Source of the DNA: CAYLNM01 sp964385045
GTDB lineage: Bacteria > Planctomycetota > Phycisphaerae > Phycisphaerales > SM1A02
Assembly: GCA_964385045.1 (NCBI GenBank)
Contig: CAYLNM010000164.1
Location: forward strand, 1-9,481
Length of the DNA: 9,481 nt
Direction: 5' to 3'
Positions 7,863 through 9,481 of the stretch are shown piece by piece. The notes under the pieces were generated by a model. The model saw only the letters and a list, made by a program, of their open reading frames with translations. It made no database searches and had not been told where the DNA came from. A program made the position numbers and the translations under genes. Numbering within the stretch: position 1 is the stretch's first letter; each line of letters begins with the position of its first letter.

Positions 7863-8429
7863 TCAGCCGCCGATCATCAGGTGCCGCTCGACGAGGCCCT
7901 CGAGCAGCGGCCGGAAGTGCTCCAGCGGCGGGGTGTCGACGCCGGGCAGGCGGCCCGACTCGTCGATGCGGCGGAGCGTGGCCGCGGACGAGGCCCACGG
8001 CTCGCGCAGGAACGCCTTCACCTCCGACCCGCTCATCGGCTCGGCGAGCTCCGCCGGCAGGTCGATCGGCCGTGCCGGGAACGCGAGGGCGAAGTCGGGC
8101 TCGACCGCCGCGAGGTAGCCCCAGGCCCGGCTGTGCAGGCGGATCGGCTCGGTGACCTCCGGCCCGAACACCGCCTCGAGGGCCTCGGCCCCGAGCTCGG
8201 CGTGCTCGCCGGGATCGGCCCCGAGCAGACGGCCGTAGTCGTGGAGCAGGCAGGCGGCCACGAGGCTGGGCTCGAGCCCGGCCCGCCGGGCGAGCATCGC
8301 GCACTGGGCGGCGTGCTCCACCTCGGTGATCGCCATCCCTCGTCGCCGGCCGCCGGACTGGCGGTACCGGCGCAGCACCGTCTCGGTCGCCTCCGACGGC
8401 GTCAGGCAGGTCGTGTGCATCACGGTCAT
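7863..8429 (-). CDS. HD-domain protein resembling the PhnZ family of diiron oxygenases
   Basis: The 188-residue cytoplasmic protein has the short HD-domain layout of the PhnZ/TIGR03276 group, in which a mixed-valence diiron centre oxidatively cleaves organophosphonates. Expected metal ligands are present in order: H39 (EVEHAAQ), H63-D64 (LLHDYG), H76 (GEHAELGAEAL), H99 (EPIRLHSRA) and D156 (LRRID). The segment FGPEVTEPIRLH and the later PMSGSEVKAF...LRRID also match that group. From memory of PhnZ, its Tyr24 and Glu27 (10 and 7 residues before the first histidine), His62 and Lys108 contact substrate. Here the equivalent positions seem to be R29, M32, R67 and W103, so the substrate is probably different or activity may be lost. 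No other phosphonate gene is nearby. ATG 8429 has AGGGGAAG six bases upstream; the fourth codon is a second possible start. Membership of the HD superfamily is safe; the PhnZ link is likely. Confidence 0.85.
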   Translation of the reverse strand: MTVMHTTCLTPSEATETVLRRYRQSGGRRRGMAITEVEHAAQCAMLARRAGLEPSLVAACLLHDYGRLLGADPGEHAELGAEALEAVFGPEVTEPIRLHSRAWGYLAAVEPDFALAFPARPIDLPAELAEPMSGSEVKAFLREPWASSAATLRRIDESGRLPGVDTPPLEHFRPLLEGLVERHLMIGG

Positions 8430-8618
8430 GTCGCGCTTCCCCTGTCGTTCGGGCGAGGCCTGCCCCTCGGACTCGTCCGATCCTCGGGCGACACGATGGC
8501 CGCTCGCGCACCCGCGCTCAAGCGCACGCGACCGTTTCCGGCGATCTTCACCGGATGCTTGCGCGAACCGAGGATTCCAACCCGGCGCGCACGCGCCGGT
8601 CGGGGGACCCGAAAGCGA
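8430..8618 (-). other. Spacer upstream of the HD gene
   Basis: This 189-base region lies between two minus-strand genes. It holds the HD gene Shine-Dalgarno (complement of 8436-8443) and an inverted repeat TCGGAC/GTCCGA at 8467-8480 with a two-base centre. A weak promoter candidate on the minus strand is TTGAGC (complement of 8516-8521), 17 bases, then CATCGT (complement of 8493-8498). It also holds the hairpin at 8582-8599. It is less GC-extreme than its surroundings, and I see no gene in it. Confidence 0.45.
8582..8599 (-). terminator. Strong GC hairpin downstream of the 61-residue protein gene, possible terminator
   Basis: CCGGCGCG at 8582-8589 pairs perfectly with CGCGCCGG at 8592-8599, equal to a 7-bp stem with a four-base loop. 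On the minus strand it begins about 20 bases after the stop codon of the 61-residue protein gene. It is followed by GTTGGAAT rather than a clear T-run, so intrinsic termination is plausible but weakly supported. Confidence 0.35.
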
Positions 8619-8804
8619 TCAATCCGCGCAGGAGTCGAGCGCGGAGAGATCGAGCTCGATCAGGTAGGTGCGCAGGACCAGTCGACGTCCGTCCTTCTCG
8701 AGCTGCACCGAGCGCGTGTCGGGATCGTCCAATTCGGCCAGCAGCAGGCTCGCCAGGTCGAGGCGGTCCATGCCGGTCACGTCCTGCTCGACGTAGTCGC
8801 ACAT
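8619..8804 (-). CDS. Small acidic hypothetical protein, 61 residues
   Basis: This 61-residue protein shows no domain I recognise. It is acidic, with a leucine-rich amphipathic stretch (MDRLDLASLLLAELDD, 12-27). A likely beta hairpin follows (SVQLEKDGRRLVLRTYLIELDL, about 32-53, in two halves around the KDG turn), and the protein ends in DSCAD. A TGGAG sequence seven bases before ATG 8804 is a modest ribosome binding site; an internal ATG at residue 12 is an alternative with poorer upstream sequence. The codon pattern is less extreme than in the larger genes but consistent with coding, and a hairpin follows the stop. It lies 76 bases downstream of the partial gene at the right edge, on the same strand. 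Confidence 0.6.
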   Translation of the reverse strand: MCDYVEQDVTGMDRLDLASLLLAELDDPDTRSVQLEKDGRRLVLRTYLIELDLSALDSCAD

Positions 8805-8880
8805 TGCGTGGCTCCAGGTCGCGTTCGCGCGGCGGCGGTGTGGATGGCTCGGGGATGACCGCGTCTCACGGCGCCGCCTG

Positions 8881-9481
8881 TCACGGCGACCCGTCGAGCT
8901 CGCCCGCCAGCGCCGCCTCGATCAGCCGCGTCGCCCGCCGCTCGCGGGCCTGCTCGCCGCGGTCCTCGGCCGCGAACCGCCGGATCGCCCGGGCGAAGGC
9001 GTCCACCCCACGGTCCACCGCCGCCGCATCGTCGCCCGCCGCCGCCACCCGCTCGGCCGCGGCGACCACGTCGGGATCGCCGAGCCCGCGGGCCACCGCG
9101 CCCGCGAGCAGCGCCGCCCGCCCCGGCTCGCGTCCCGTGGCCGCCTCGAGGTCGGCCAGCGCGAGCCGCAGCAGCCGCTCCTCGACCGTGCGCTCGTCCA
9201 CCGTGAGGGGGCGCGGCGCGGGCACCGCCTCCTGCACCGCCGAGAGCGTCGCCACCGGCGGGCCGAGGTCGCCCGAGGGCCGCACCGGCACGTCGAAGCC
9301 GAGGTAGCCGAAGACCACCGGCGTCCCGAGGTCCTCGTCGAGCACGAGCGTCGAGCCGACCGCCTGGCGCAGCCGCAGGGCCCCGCCGGGCGCGGCCCCG
9401 GCCACCGCCCGCTCGAGGGCGCTGCCCGCCACGGGCGCCGCCGCCCCACCCCCCGCACCCCCCGCACCCGCCGGCGGGACC
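8881..9481 (-). CDS. Hypothetical protein, C-terminal 199 residues; start beyond right edge
   Basis: The frame is open from the stop at 8881 to the window edge, so the 5' end is probably missing. A GTG at 9432 could serve as a start, but no ribosome binding site precedes it. The upstream codons continue as a Gly/Ala/Pro-rich linker, which looks like the middle of a longer protein. After the linker comes a short folded-looking region (LRLRQAVGSTLVLDEDLGTP and VVFGYLGFDVPV), containing strands and acidic turns. About 110 residues of helical, Ala/Arg/Glu-rich sequence follow (for example ERLLRLALADLEAATG and VDAFARAIRRFAAEDR). I do not recognise the family and see no catalytic motif, signal peptide or membrane segment in the visible part. 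A second in-frame TGA lies 15 bases after the first. Confidence 0.72.
   Translation of the reverse strand, partial: VPPAGAGGAGGGAAAPVAGSALERAVAGAAPGGALRLRQAVGSTLVLDEDLGTPVVFGYLGFDVPVRPSGDLGPPVATLSAVQEAVPAPRPLTVDERTVEERLLRLALADLEAATGREPGRAALLAGAVARGLGDPDVVAAAERVAAAGDDAAAVDRGVDAFARAIRRFAAEDRGEQARERRATRLIEAALAGELDGSP

Noticed and set aside
6566..8155. Plus-strand open frame of more than 500 codons across the membrane protein, methyltransferase and HD genes
   Set aside because: It spans three well-supported genes on both strands and is a composition artefact.
8540..8600. A tRNA-like T-arm (GGTTCG with nearby hairpin) on the minus strand
   Set aside because: No acceptor, D or anticodon arm can be assembled around it, so it is not a tRNA.
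8555..9307. Plus-strand open frame of 250 codons antisense to the 61-residue and right-edge genes
   Set aside because: Serine/arginine-rich antisense translation with no motif or start signal.

Overview
The window is extremely GC-rich DNA from a Gram-negative-type bacterium. The menaquinone (futalosine) pathway gene, the long coiled-coil envelope protein, the near-total G/C third codon positions and several secreted or lineage-specific proteins of unknown family fit a Planctomycetota genome, perhaps Phycisphaerae-like. That assignment is an inference from style and gene content: there is no rRNA or other marker here. The window looks like ordinary chromosome. I see no insertion sequence, phage gene, tRNA, rRNA or CRISPR array.

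Left part (1-1574): the start of a MobA-like molybdenum cofactor guanylyltransferase runs leftward off the window and carries an unexpected collagen-like Gly-X-Y stretch. Divergent from it is a secreted proline-rich protein of unknown family. Its 3' end overlaps the 3' end of an 84-residue acidic protein gene on the other strand.

Middle (1856-6353): a 914-residue minus-strand protein has a very long cytoplasmic coiled coil followed by two membrane segments that enclose a Wzz-like periplasmic domain. A 373-base divergent spacer with a perfect 8-bp inverted repeat separates it from mqnE, the radical SAM aminofutalosine synthase of menaquinone biosynthesis. This MqnE seems to carry an internal insertion of about 50 residues. 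No other futalosine-pathway gene is in the window.

Right part (6489-9481): a small four-helix membrane protein follows mqnE on the plus strand. Both plus-strand genes have the same TAGACTC element upstream, a candidate promoter core. Four minus-strand genes follow: a class I SAM methyltransferase, an HD-domain protein resembling the PhnZ family of diiron oxygenases, a 61-residue acidic protein, and the C-terminal part of an unrecognised protein whose start lies beyond the right edge. The gaps between them (76-189 bases) hold GC-rich hairpins, so they are probably not one tight operon.

The most interesting points are the unusual coiled-coil/Wzz-like architecture, the PhnZ-like protein that keeps its metal ligands but seems to have lost the substrate-recognition residues, the MqnE insertion, and the collagen-like stretch in MobA.
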